Source: an uncultured Bacteroidales bacterium
GTDB lineage: Bacteria > Bacteroidota > Bacteroidia > Bacteroidales > Paludibacteraceae
DNA length: 35,429 nt
Reading direction: 5' to 3'
NCBI GenBank assembly: GCA_900317885.1
Contig: ONIM01000013.1
Span: 1-35,429, forward strand
Part shown: piece after piece, positions 7,982-14,889 of the stretch
Layout: each line of letters opens with the position of its first letter
How positions within the stretch are numbered: position 1 is the stretch's first letter
Position numbers and translations under genes: made by a program
The notes under the pieces: model-generated
Told to the model about the DNA's origin: nothing
Seen by the model: only the letters and a program-made list of their open reading frames with translations
Databases searched by the model: none

Positions 7982-8762
7982 CCACGCACCCTTCATCGCG
8001 CAGGCGATAGAGAGCGTGCAGGCGCAAGTATGCAACGAGCCGGTACGCATCTACGTCGGCGACGACGCTTCTACGGACGGCACGGAGACGGTCTGCCACC
8101 GCCTGGCGGCGCAGGACGACCGCATCGTCTATATCCGCCGGCCGAAGAACGTGGGACTGGTGCACAACACGATCGACCTCTACCGCCGTATCCAAGCGGA
8201 CGGAGCTGAGTATATCGCCATGCTCGACGGCGATGATTATTGGTGCGACGTGCATAAGCTGCAGATAGAGACAGACTACCTGCGTACGCACCCGGAGGTC
8301 GGTTTTGTACACACGGCGGAGCAGGGCCAAAGAGACGAACCGATCCCGCAAGGGGACCTGAGTACACGATACGACCTATGGGGCGCACGACATTCGAATT
8401 GTACCGTCCTCTTCCGCACGGAGCTACTGCGCGATGACGAGCTGACCGCACTCCTGGCGGAGGCGTTCCCTGTCCTGGATTACCCGCTCTACGGACTCTT
8501 CACACAACGTACACGCTTCGCTTTTCTGCCTACCCCCACCGCCGTATGGCGCAATCATGAGTCAGTCTCGCAACCGACATCCTTCTCTGCCTTTCGGCGA
8601 TACAAGAAAGAGCGGATACGGATGTGGAGATGGCTCGACAAACAGTACCCGGGACGGTTCCATTTTTGCCGGAAAAGGGCAATTTTATGGTATCTATGGC
8701 AAAATTTTTATTTTTTATTTGCACAAACGAAAAAAAAGTTGTACCTTTGTAGCCGATTTTGA
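7953..8762 (+). CDS. Glycosyltransferase family 2
   Basis: An inverting GT-A glycosyltransferase of 269 residues. The N-terminal domain has CITTYNHAPFIAQAIESV, the nucleotide-sugar contact VGDDASTDGT and the metal-binding MLDGDDYW; YEGLFTQR-like sequences of the acceptor region follow (YGLFTQRTRFAF). Its start lies inside the end of the GT4 gene (29-nt overlap), indicating coupled translation. The last ~20 residues (FYFLFAQTKKKLYLCSRF) are encoded by the promoter of the next gene, so the natural C-terminus was probably shorter and the frame now reads through regulatory DNA. The sugar substrate is unknown. Confidence 0.88.
   Translation: MIAVCITTYNHAPFIAQAIESVQAQVCNEPVRIYVGDDASTDGTETVCHRLAAQDDRIVYIRRPKNVGLVHNTIDLYRRIQADGAEYIAMLDGDDYWCDVHKLQIETDYLRTHPEVGFVHTAEQGQRDEPIPQGDLSTRYDLWGARHSNCTVLFRTELLRDDELTALLAEAFPVLDYPLYGLFTQRTRFAFLPTPTAVWRNHESVSQPTSFSAFRRYKKERIRMWRWLDKQYPGRFHFCRKRAILWYLWQNFYFLFAQTKKKLYLCSRF
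8718..8749 (+). promoter_or_regulatory. Promoter of tonB, inside the GT2 coding end
   Basis: TTTG (8718-8721), 20 nt with an A-tract, TACCTTTG (8742-8749). It lies entirely within the last codons of the GT2 gene and 40 nt before the tonB ATG. Confidence 0.87.
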
Positions 8763-8788
8763 TAATCACGACCTAAAAAACACAAGAT

Positions 8789-9466
8789 ATGCAAGTTAAG
8801 AAATCAGAAAAAGCCAGCTTAGAGAAGGACAAACTCGTCTATGTATTGATGGGTTTGGTTTTCGTTCTGAGCCTCGTTTACGTGGCGCTGGAGTGGACTG
8901 AGCGAGAGGTCACGAAGTACGAGGTGACCGACACAGAGTTCCTCTTTGAGGAAGAAGTAGAGATCCAACAGACGAGTCAGGAGACTCCTCCCCCTCCCCC
9001 ACCCCCTGCTGTTCAGGAGGTTGAGGTGCTGAACGTCGTGGAGGATAACGTCGAGACCGAGTCGATCGAGGTGAATACCGAGGAGACGGAGCAAGAAGTC
9101 GTTATCGCTGCGCCGGTTGAGGCTCCGGTTGAGGAAGAGGAAGAAGAGGTCATCTTCGTCGTAGTAGAGAAGATGCCGGAGTTCCCGGGTGGACAGCAAG
9201 CCCTCTTCAAATACCTCAGCGAGAACGTGAAGTACCCGGTTATCGCGCAGGAGAACGGTATCCAAGGTCGTGTGATCTGCCAGTTCGTCGTTAACCGTGA
9301 CGGTTCGATCGTTGATGTAGAGGTTGTTCGTTCCGGTGGCGATCCTTCGCTGGACAAAGAGGCGGTACGCGTCATCAAGTCCATGCCGAAATGGAAACCC
9401 GGTCAGCAGCGTGGTAAACCCGTACGCGTGAAATATACCGTACCTGTTAACTTCAAGCTCCAATAA
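8789..9466 (+). CDS. tonB: TonB-family energy transducer
   Basis: A 225-residue inner-membrane protein linking the proton-motive force to outer-membrane TonB-dependent transporters. Residues ~17-36 (DKLVYVLMGLVFVLSLVYVA) form one membrane anchor. A Pro/Glu/Val-rich periplasmic linker follows, with seven consecutive prolines near residue 67 and long acidic runs. The C-terminal TonB domain (about 130-225) contains PEFPGGQQALFKYL, VKYPVIAQENGIQGRV and the closing VRVKYTVPVNFKL. It has its own promoter. No exbB/exbD are in the window, as is common for Bacteroidota with several TonB paralogues. Confidence 0.93.
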   Translation: MQVKKSEKASLEKDKLVYVLMGLVFVLSLVYVALEWTEREVTKYEVTDTEFLFEEEVEIQQTSQETPPPPPPPAVQEVEVLNVVEDNVETESIEVNTEETEQEVVIAAPVEAPVEEEEEEVIFVVVEKMPEFPGGQQALFKYLSENVKYPVIAQENGIQGRVICQFVVNRDGSIVDVEVVRSGGDPSLDKEAVRVIKSMPKWKPGQQRGKPVRVKYTVPVNFKLQ

Positions 9467-9501
9467 CCGGTTTAGAACCGGAGCAAGATGGCCATGCGGC
9501 T

Positions 9502-11592
9502 ATGGAATTATCTCAGAGAGATATAACGTATTGTAAGAATGTCGGTGCCAAACGTGCCGACATTCTTCGTAAAGAACTCGGGGTACAGACCGCGATGGAT
9601 TTGTTGCGGACCTATCCCTACAAATATATCGACCGCAGTAAGTTCTACCGCATTGCCGAACTCAACGACGAGGACACCTACGTCCAGATCATCGGCGAAG
9701 TGACGGAATGGCACACGATCGGTATCGGTAAGGCGCAGCGCCTCTCGGCGACTTTCTTCGACGGTACCCATCAATGCGAGCTGGTATGGTTCCAGGGAGC
9801 CAAGTATGTCAAACTCGCCAAGGGCGTCAAGTACCTCCTCTTCGGCAAACCCAGCCGCTTCAACCACCTCTATAACTTCGTTCATCCGGACCTCACTCCC
9901 TGGTCGAAAGTCACGCCGGAGATGACGCAGGGCCTCGAGCCGTACTACAACACGACCGAGACCATGAAGCGGCACGGACTCAACTCCAAAGCTATCCGCT
10001 CCATCATCGCAGAGCTCTTACCCGACCTGAAGATGGGTGTACCGGACACGATCGGTGCAGACATCCTGCAGCAATACCGGCTCATGAGTCTCACGGACGC
10101 ACTCATCAACGTGCATTTCCCGAAAGACACCCTCGCCATGCAGAACGCACGGGCGAGACTCAAGTTCGAAGAGCTCTTTTATATCCAGCTCCAGATCCTC
10201 CGCCAGATGAAGCGGCGCGAGCAGAACCCGGGCTTCGCCATGCCGCTGGTCGGGACGCGTTTTCACGCCCTCTACAAAGCCCTGCCCTTCGACCTCACTA
10301 ACGCGCAGAAACGCGTCATCCACGAGATACACGATGACCTCAAGTCCGGTCGTCAGATGAACCGCCTCCTGCAAGGCGACGTCGGTTCCGGCAAGACCCT
10401 CGTGGCGCTCATGTGCTGCCTGCTCGCCATCGATAACGGTTACCAGGCCTGTATCATGGCGCCTACGGAGATCCTCGCCAACCAGCACTACGAGACCCTC
10501 AAAGCCTTCTTGGCTCCGCTCGGCGACGCCGTGCATATAGCCCTGCTCACGGGTTCGACGACACCCAAGAACCGCGTGCCTATCCACAACGGTCTGCTCA
10601 ACGGCACCATCCATATATTAATAGGTACGCACGCGTTACTGGAGGATAACGTCCAGTGGCAGAACCTCGGCTTCGTCGTCATCGACGAGCAGCACCGTTT
10701 CGGCGTCGCCCAACGCGCCAAACTCTGGACTAAGAACCAGCTACCTCCCCACATCCTCGTCATGACCGCTACACCTATCCCCCGCACCTTGGCGATGACC
10801 GTCTATGGCGATCTGCAGGTCTCCATCATCGACGAGCTGCCGCCCGGACGCAAGCCCGTGCAGACTATCCATTACTCCATCCAACGCCGCGCACAGGTGT
10901 ACGCCTTCCTGCGCAAGCAGATCCAGGACGGACGGCAGATATACGTCGTCTATCCGCTTATCAAAGAGAATGAGAAACTCGACCTGCAGGACCTGCAGAA
11001 CGGGTTCAATGAGCTATGCGAGGCCTTCCCCGAATATAAGATCTCTATGGTTCACGGTCAGATGAAAGCTGCCGACAAGGACCTGCAGATGCAGCGTTTC
11101 GCGTCCGGCGAGACGCAGATACTCGTCGCGACGACCGTCATCGAAGTAGGTGTGAACGTGCCCAACGCGACCGTCATGATGATCCAGAACGCCGAGCGTT
11201 TCGGCCTCAGCCAGCTCCACCAACTCCGCGGACGCGTCGGACGTGGCGGAGACCAGAGCTACTGCCTCCTCCTCACCGATCTCGAGCTGAGCAAAGAGAC
11301 CCGCAAACGGATGGATATCATGGTCGCGACCAACGACGGTTTCCGCATCGCCGAAGCCGACCTGCAACTCCGCGGACCCGGCGACCTGCAAGGCACCCTG
11401 CAATCCGGTACACCCTTTGAACTGCATATAGCCAACCTCGCTACCGACGGCCAACTCGTCACCCTCGCGCGCCAAGCAGCCCTCGAGATCCTCGACCCCG
11501 ACCCGCTGCTCGAGGATGAGAGGAACCGTATATACAAAAGACGCCTCGATACTCTACGTATCGAAGCGCATAATTGGAGCGAGATATCTTAA
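9502..11592 (+). CDS. recG: ATP-dependent DNA helicase RecG
   Basis: RecG is a double-strand translocase that remodels stalled forks and Holliday junctions. The 696-residue length is normal. An N-terminal wedge OB domain (about 55-150) precedes the helicase core: Walker A GDVGSGKT at 292-299, DEQH at 395-398 with RFGVAQR, MTATPIPRTLAMT, and GRVGRGGDQSYCLLL in the second RecA domain. The gene lies 35 nt after tonB; a small CCGGTT/AACCGG hairpin in the gap has no U-tract, so cotranscription is likely. The stop codon at 11590-11592 directly abuts the rpsU stop on the other strand with no gap. Confidence 0.97.
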   Translation: MELSQRDITYCKNVGAKRADILRKELGVQTAMDLLRTYPYKYIDRSKFYRIAELNDEDTYVQIIGEVTEWHTIGIGKAQRLSATFFDGTHQCELVWFQGAKYVKLAKGVKYLLFGKPSRFNHLYNFVHPDLTPWSKVTPEMTQGLEPYYNTTETMKRHGLNSKAIRSIIAELLPDLKMGVPDTIGADILQQYRLMSLTDALINVHFPKDTLAMQNARARLKFEELFYIQLQILRQMKRREQNPGFAMPLVGTRFHALYKALPFDLTNAQKRVIHEIHDDLKSGRQMNRLLQGDVGSGKTLVALMCCLLAIDNGYQACIMAPTEILANQHYETLKAFLAPLGDAVHIALLTGSTTPKNRVPIHNGLLNGTIHILIGTHALLEDNVQWQNLGFVVIDEQHRFGVAQRAKLWTKNQLPPHILVMTATPIPRTLAMTVYGDLQVSIIDELPPGRKPVQTIHYSIQRRAQVYAFLRKQIQDGRQIYVVYPLIKENEKLDLQDLQNGFNELCEAFPEYKISMVHGQMKAADKDLQMQRFASGETQILVATTVIEVGVNVPNATVMMIQNAERFGLSQLHQLRGRVGRGGDQSYCLLLTDLELSKETRKRMDIMVATNDGFRIAEADLQLRGPGDLQGTLQSGTPFELHIANLATDGQLVTLARQAALEILDPDPLLEDERNRIYKRRLDTLRIEAHNWSEIS

Positions 11593-11787
11593 TTACATAT
11601 CATCGTGAGCGTGCAACGACTGCACATACTTCGCATGTGCCATTTTGATTCGCTTCAGCTCACTCGGTTTGTCGAATTGCTGACGACGACGGAGCTCTTT
11701 TACGACACCCGTCTTATCGAATTTGCGTTTGAATTTCTTAATCGCGCGCTCGATGTTCTCACCTTCTTTTACAGGAACGATAATCAT
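11593..11787 (-). CDS. rpsU: 30S ribosomal protein S21 (bS21)
   Basis: bS21 is a small basic protein near the anti-Shine-Dalgarno end of 16S rRNA. The 64-residue product MIIVPVKEGENIERAIKKFK with its basic continuation is a textbook Bacteroidota bS21. ATG 11787 is preferred to an in-frame GTG nine nt upstream because a perfect AGGAGG sits 8 nt before it. In Bacteroidota the anti-SD is normally sequestered on the ribosome with bS21 involved, and rpsU is known for keeping a strong SD, which allows autoregulation; this gene fits that pattern. No separate promoter is visible, so it is probably transcribed from the tRNA-Leu promoter. Confidence 0.95.
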   Translation of the reverse strand: MIIVPVKEGENIERAIKKFKRKFDKTGVVKELRRRQQFDKPSELKRIKMAHAKYVQSLHAHDDM

Positions 11788-11795
11788 TGCATACA

Positions 11796-11801
11796 CCTCC
11801 T
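11796..11801 (-). promoter_or_regulatory. Perfect Shine-Dalgarno sequence of rpsU
   Basis: AGGAGG on the minus strand, 8 nt before the rpsU ATG. It is the only strong SD noticed in the window; nearly all other genes have A-rich leaders without one. Consistent with SD-based autoregulation of bS21 in Bacteroidota. Confidence 0.85.
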
Positions 11802-11889
11802 TTTGTTGAACTCTCCGGGCATTTAGCCTGTTTTGAGCTATAGCGGATGTTTAAGTCTCCCGCTTGACCTTTAATTATTTTTCATTTTT

Positions 11890-11996
11890 GGGGTCCCCGA
11901 CGGGCGCTAACGTAGTGCACCCGGTGGGGAGAGCGAGAGCATGGCGAAAATTCATATGAGCGACGGAGTCGCGAATCGTATTAAGCCATAGCTCGC
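11890..11996 (-). repeat. Structured ~107-bp element, copy 1 (tRNA-Leu/rpsU gap)
   Basis: On the plus strand: conserved block GGGGTCCCCGA (11890-11900), a 23-nt hairpin (CGGG...CCCG arms), conserved block GTGGGGAGAGCG (11924-11935), then a long imperfect hairpin closed by GCGAG..ATGGC (11933-11945) with GCCAT..CTCGC (11985-11996) and containing GCGAC-GGA-GTCGC. It starts 6 nt from the tRNA-Leu 3' end and is transcribed with tRNA-Leu and rpsU (minus). A second copy with the same blocks but different paired sequence is at 24382-24483. Confidence 0.75.
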
Positions 11997-12002
11997 GCGA
12001 GG

Positions 12003-12082
12003 TACCCAGGGCCGGGATCGAACCGGCACGGTTTCCCATTGGTGTTTGAGACCAACGCGTCTACCAATTCCGCCACCTGGGC
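12003..12082 (-). tRNA. tRNA-Leu (anticodon CAA)
   Basis: The minus strand folds as a class II tRNA: acceptor GCCCAGG with CCTGGGT (first pair G-U), D-stem GCG/CGC, anticodon stem TTGGT/ACCAA with loop CTCAAAC (anticodon CAA, decoding UUG), a variable arm, and T-arm GCCGG-TTCGATC-CCGGC, discriminator A. The CCA end is not encoded. It lies 35 nt downstream of a strong promoter and appears to be the first element of a tRNA-Leu/rpsU transcript. Confidence 0.95.
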
Positions 12083-12116
12083 GCGCTTTTTACGTTTTTT
12101 GGGCGAAAAGCGGGTG

Positions 12117-12148
12117 CAAAAGTACTGCTTTTTTTTGAAATGAGCAAA
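12117..12148 (-). promoter_or_regulatory. Promoter of tRNA-Leu / rpsU
   Basis: On the minus strand TTTG (12148-12145), 20-nt spacer, TACTTTTG (12124-12117). The spacer core is nearly identical to those of the rpsL and rpsO promoters. It is divergent from the tcdA promoter, with 15 nt between the two -33 elements. Confidence 0.87.
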
Positions 12149-12163
12149 TTTTAGTGCATTTTT

Positions 12164-12195
12164 TTTGCATAATTGCGTATTTTTTTGTATTTTTG
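12164..12195 (+). promoter_or_regulatory. Promoter of tcdA
   Basis: TTTG (12164-12167), 20 nt, TATTTTTG (12188-12195), then CA. The first in-frame ATG is at 12208, so the leader is only about 6-8 nt. Confidence 0.85.
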
Positions 12196-12207
12196 CAGCG
12201 AATTTGC

Positions 12208-12921
12208 ATGATTATGGAGGATTTTTTCAGCAGAAGTGAGGCATTATTGGGCCCGGAAGGCATGGATCGGCTGCGCAACGCTCGCGTCATCCTTTTCGGG
12301 GTCGGCGGCGTAGGCTCGTGGTGCGCCGAGGCGCTCATCCGTACCGGACTGACCCATCTCACCATCGTCGATGGCGACGTCGTCCAGTCCTCAAACGTCA
12401 ACCGACAACTACCCGCTACCCACGAGACCATCGGCCGACCCAAAGTGGAAGTCCTCCGCGAACGACTCCTGACCATCAACCCCGATGCAGAGATCGTAGC
12501 GATAAACGCCATGTATAAGCCTAATGATAAGTCCTTCCCTTTAGGGGAGGATTTAGGAGAGGCCCCCTTCAACTTCCTCATCGATGCCATCGATAGCGTC
12601 GAGGCCAAGGCAGACCTTATTATTAACGCGACGCGCGTGCGCGGGATGAAGGTCTTCTCCTCCATGGGTGCCGCCTTGCGGTTCGACCCCACAGCGGTGA
12701 CCACCGGCGAGCTGATGTCCATCAAAGGAGACGCACTCGCCAAAGCTGTCCGCGCACGGATGAAGAAGATCGGACTCCATCCCTATCGCAAAGTCCGTTG
12801 CGTGTACTCCACCGAGCAAGTGCACCCCTGCGAGACACGCGGCTCCCTCATGCAAGTGACCGCCGTCTTCGGCTGCACACTCGCTTCCATGGTCATCAAT
12901 GCGCTGAAAACAGATAACTAA
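12208..12921 (+). CDS. tcdA: tRNA threonylcarbamoyladenosine dehydratase (TcdA/CsdL)
   Basis: This E1-like ATP-dependent enzyme cyclises t6A37 of tRNA to ct6A. The protein is 237 residues from ATG 12208 (MIMEDFF; ATG 12214 is the alternative). The longer frame starting at 12154 is excluded because it lies before the promoter. Landmarks are the Rossmann nucleotide site VILFGVGGVGSWCAEAL, DGDVVQSSNVNRQ, the central LIDAIDSVEAK and the late VYSTE. Residues ~109-121 (SFPLGEDLGEAPF) are encoded by a palindromic repeat at 12532-12567 inserted in frame in a surface loop. A 14-nt gap separates it from the following LRR gene. Confidence 0.93.
   Translation: MIMEDFFSRSEALLGPEGMDRLRNARVILFGVGGVGSWCAEALIRTGLTHLTIVDGDVVQSSNVNRQLPATHETIGRPKVEVLRERLLTINPDAEIVAINAMYKPNDKSFPLGEDLGEAPFNFLIDAIDSVEAKADLIINATRVRGMKVFSSMGAALRFDPTAVTTGELMSIKGDALAKAVRARMKKIGLHPYRKVRCVYSTEQVHPCETRGSLMQVTAVFGCTLASMVINALKTDN
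12532..12567 (+). repeat. Family-A palindromic insert in tcdA
   Basis: TCCTTCCCTTTAGGGGAGG followed by ATTTAGGAGAGGCCCCC: a short palindrome followed by a G-rich arm. Read in frame as SFPLGEDLGEAP. Same layout as the copies in prmC and ribD, though more diverged in the right arm. Confidence 0.65.
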
Positions 12922-12935
12922 ATACTGAATACTAT

Positions 12936-14795
12936 ATGAAAAAATTTACTCTTTTCCTGCTGGCGCTGGTAGCAAGCGCAAGTATCTTTGCAGAAAACGT
13001 CAAGATTAACGGTCTCTATTACTCCCTGGGCTCCACCACGGCGCAGGTGATTAGCGACCAGAGTTCGGACAAGTCCGTCTATAAACCCTATACGACCGTG
13101 ACGATTCCCTCGTCCGTAACGTACAACAACTACACGTACCCCGTGACATCTGTCGGCACGTCAGCTTTTGAGTACTGCACAAACCTGGAATCGGTCGTAC
13201 TCCCGTCCTCCGTCACCGTCATTGGCACCGACGCGTTCTACGGCTGTGTGAGATTAGAGCGCGTGAACCTGGAGGAAGGCCTGACGACCATCTACCTCCG
13301 TGCGTTCTATAACTGCAAACTCGACACGATCATCATCCCTTCAACCGTGACCTCCATCGGCAACGCAGCCTTCAAAAACAATCCGACGAAGGCCATCGTC
13401 TGGAAACCGGCAAACTGCTCTATCGGTTCGGATGATAGTGCGCCTTTCTACAGCACCTCTTCGCAAGTCACTTCGTTCACTTTCGCCGACGGCGTAGAGA
13501 CTGTCCCGGCATATATCTGCAAGAACATGAACTTACTGGACACTATCGTCCTGCCGCCTTCGGTTCGTTCACTGGGTCAGTACGCCTTTATGTATTGCTC
13601 GAAACTCAAATCCATCAACCTGCCTGTGACGCAGAAGACCCTGCCTGTCAGTTTCCTCGAGGGCTGTACGTCCTTGGAGTCGATTGAGCTGCCGGCTACC
13701 CTGACGACCATCAACACGGACGCTTTCTACGGTTGTACGAAACTGGCGAACGTGAACCTCCACGAAGGTATCACCACCATCTACCAGCGTGCGTTCTATA
13801 ATTGTAACCTCGACACTGTCATCATCCCTTCGACCGTGACCTCCATCGGCAACGCAGCCTTCAAAAACAATCCGACGAAGGCCATCGTCTGGCTCCCCAA
13901 GACCTGCTCCATCGGTTCGGACGATAGCGCACCGTTCTACAGCACCTCATCCCAAGTGACCTCGTTCGTCTTCGGTGACAGCGTACAAGTCATCCCGGCG
14001 TACTTATGTGAGAACATGAATCTGCTGGATACGATCGTGCTTCCATCTACGTTGACCACCATCGGGGCGTACTCGTTCAAAAACTGCTCCGCGCTCAAAG
14101 GTATTCAACTGCCTGAAGGAGCCATCTACATGGGAGATGGCGCTTTCATGTCTTGTACTTCACTCAAGTCGTTTGCTTTTCCGGAAGGGAAAAAGAGCCT
14201 TCCTACCAGCGTCTTAGAGGGTTGTACGGTACTCGAAGAGGTCTTCATCCCTTCTTCCGTCACGACCATCAACCAAGATGCTTTCTACAATTGTTCCTCG
14301 CTGCGCGCGATCCATAACCTCGCCTTCACCCCGCAGACCATCACCGAGCGCGCAGTCTATAATGTCAACAAGCAGACCTGCATCCTCTACGTCCCCATGG
14401 ATTATATCGATCTCTACCGCGCGAAAGCCGTCTGGTGCGATTTCATGAACATCATCGGCGTAGCGACGGATCTGCAGTTTGAGGACCAACTGATCACGGT
14501 GACCTACCTCAAAGCCGACGCGGACCACTCGCCCCATTACATGGAGTCGCAACACTGGCAGGTACCCCATGCGCCGCGTATCGAGGGCTTCACCTTCCTC
14601 CGTTGGGAAGTCCAATCCGGCGATCTCGCGGACGGTATCTTCCTCCAGGCGGTCTATGAAGCCAACGAACCGACCTCTGCGCCTGCGGTCTATACCAACC
14701 CTGCGAACCCTGCGCAGAAACTCATCCGTAACGGCGCCGTCTATATCCTCTCCGACGACCAACTCTACACCATCGACGGCAAGCTCGCACGATAA
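12936..14795 (+). CDS. BspA-like leucine-rich-repeat surface protein
   Basis: A 619-residue exported protein: signal peptide MKKFTLFLLALVASASIFAE, then LRR_5 (BspA-type) repeats over ~30-500, recognised by recurring IPSSVTxIGxxAFxxCxxLxxIxLP. A 489-bp internal duplication (13245-13560 against 13734-14049) repeats about 105-163 residues almost unchanged. Residues ~510-585 resemble a degenerate InlB-type repeat (GFTFLRWEV). The C-terminus KLIRNGAVYIL...YTIDGKLAR matches the tails of two other surface proteins here and resembles a type IX secretion sorting domain. No promoter is visible upstream, so it may be transcribed with tcdA. The ligand is unknown. Confidence 0.88.
   Translation: MKKFTLFLLALVASASIFAENVKINGLYYSLGSTTAQVISDQSSDKSVYKPYTTVTIPSSVTYNNYTYPVTSVGTSAFEYCTNLESVVLPSSVTVIGTDAFYGCVRLERVNLEEGLTTIYLRAFYNCKLDTIIIPSTVTSIGNAAFKNNPTKAIVWKPANCSIGSDDSAPFYSTSSQVTSFTFADGVETVPAYICKNMNLLDTIVLPPSVRSLGQYAFMYCSKLKSINLPVTQKTLPVSFLEGCTSLESIELPATLTTINTDAFYGCTKLANVNLHEGITTIYQRAFYNCNLDTVIIPSTVTSIGNAAFKNNPTKAIVWLPKTCSIGSDDSAPFYSTSSQVTSFVFGDSVQVIPAYLCENMNLLDTIVLPSTLTTIGAYSFKNCSALKGIQLPEGAIYMGDGAFMSCTSLKSFAFPEGKKSLPTSVLEGCTVLEEVFIPSSVTTINQDAFYNCSSLRAIHNLAFTPQTITERAVYNVNKQTCILYVPMDYIDLYRAKAVWCDFMNIIGVATDLQFEDQLITVTYLKADADHSPHYMESQHWQVPHAPRIEGFTFLRWEVQSGDLADGIFLQAVYEANEPTSAPAVYTNPANPAQKLIRNGAVYILSDDQLYTIDGKLAR
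13245..14049 (+). repeat. 489-bp period internal duplication in the LRR gene
   Basis: Segments near 13245-13560 and 13734-14049 align with a constant 489-nt (163-codon) offset. A run of about 60 identical nucleotides covers 13348-13411 versus 13837-13900. The low divergence points to a recent in-frame duplication of several LRR units. Confidence 0.85.
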
Positions 14796-14811
14796 AAAAA
14801 ATAAAAAAATA

Positions 14812-14843
14812 TTTGCACATCCCAAAAAAAATTCGTACCTTTG
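14812..14843 (+). promoter_or_regulatory. Promoter of the 1983-residue surface protein
   Basis: TTTG (14812-14815), 20 nt with an A-tract, TACCTTTG (14836-14843), then CA. Leader of about 40 nt before ATG 14890. Confidence 0.88.
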
Positions 14844-14889
14844 CACCCGGAACATCCTCCCGACTGAAAAACGCAGTTAAATCAACGAT

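Noticed and set aside
9467-9501. Terminator between tonB and recG
   Set aside because: The CCGGTT/AACCGG stem is short and has no U-tract.
11890-11996. Integron attC site or second tRNA
   Set aside because: No GTTRRRY core, no integrase, and no cloverleaf or T-loop can be drawn.
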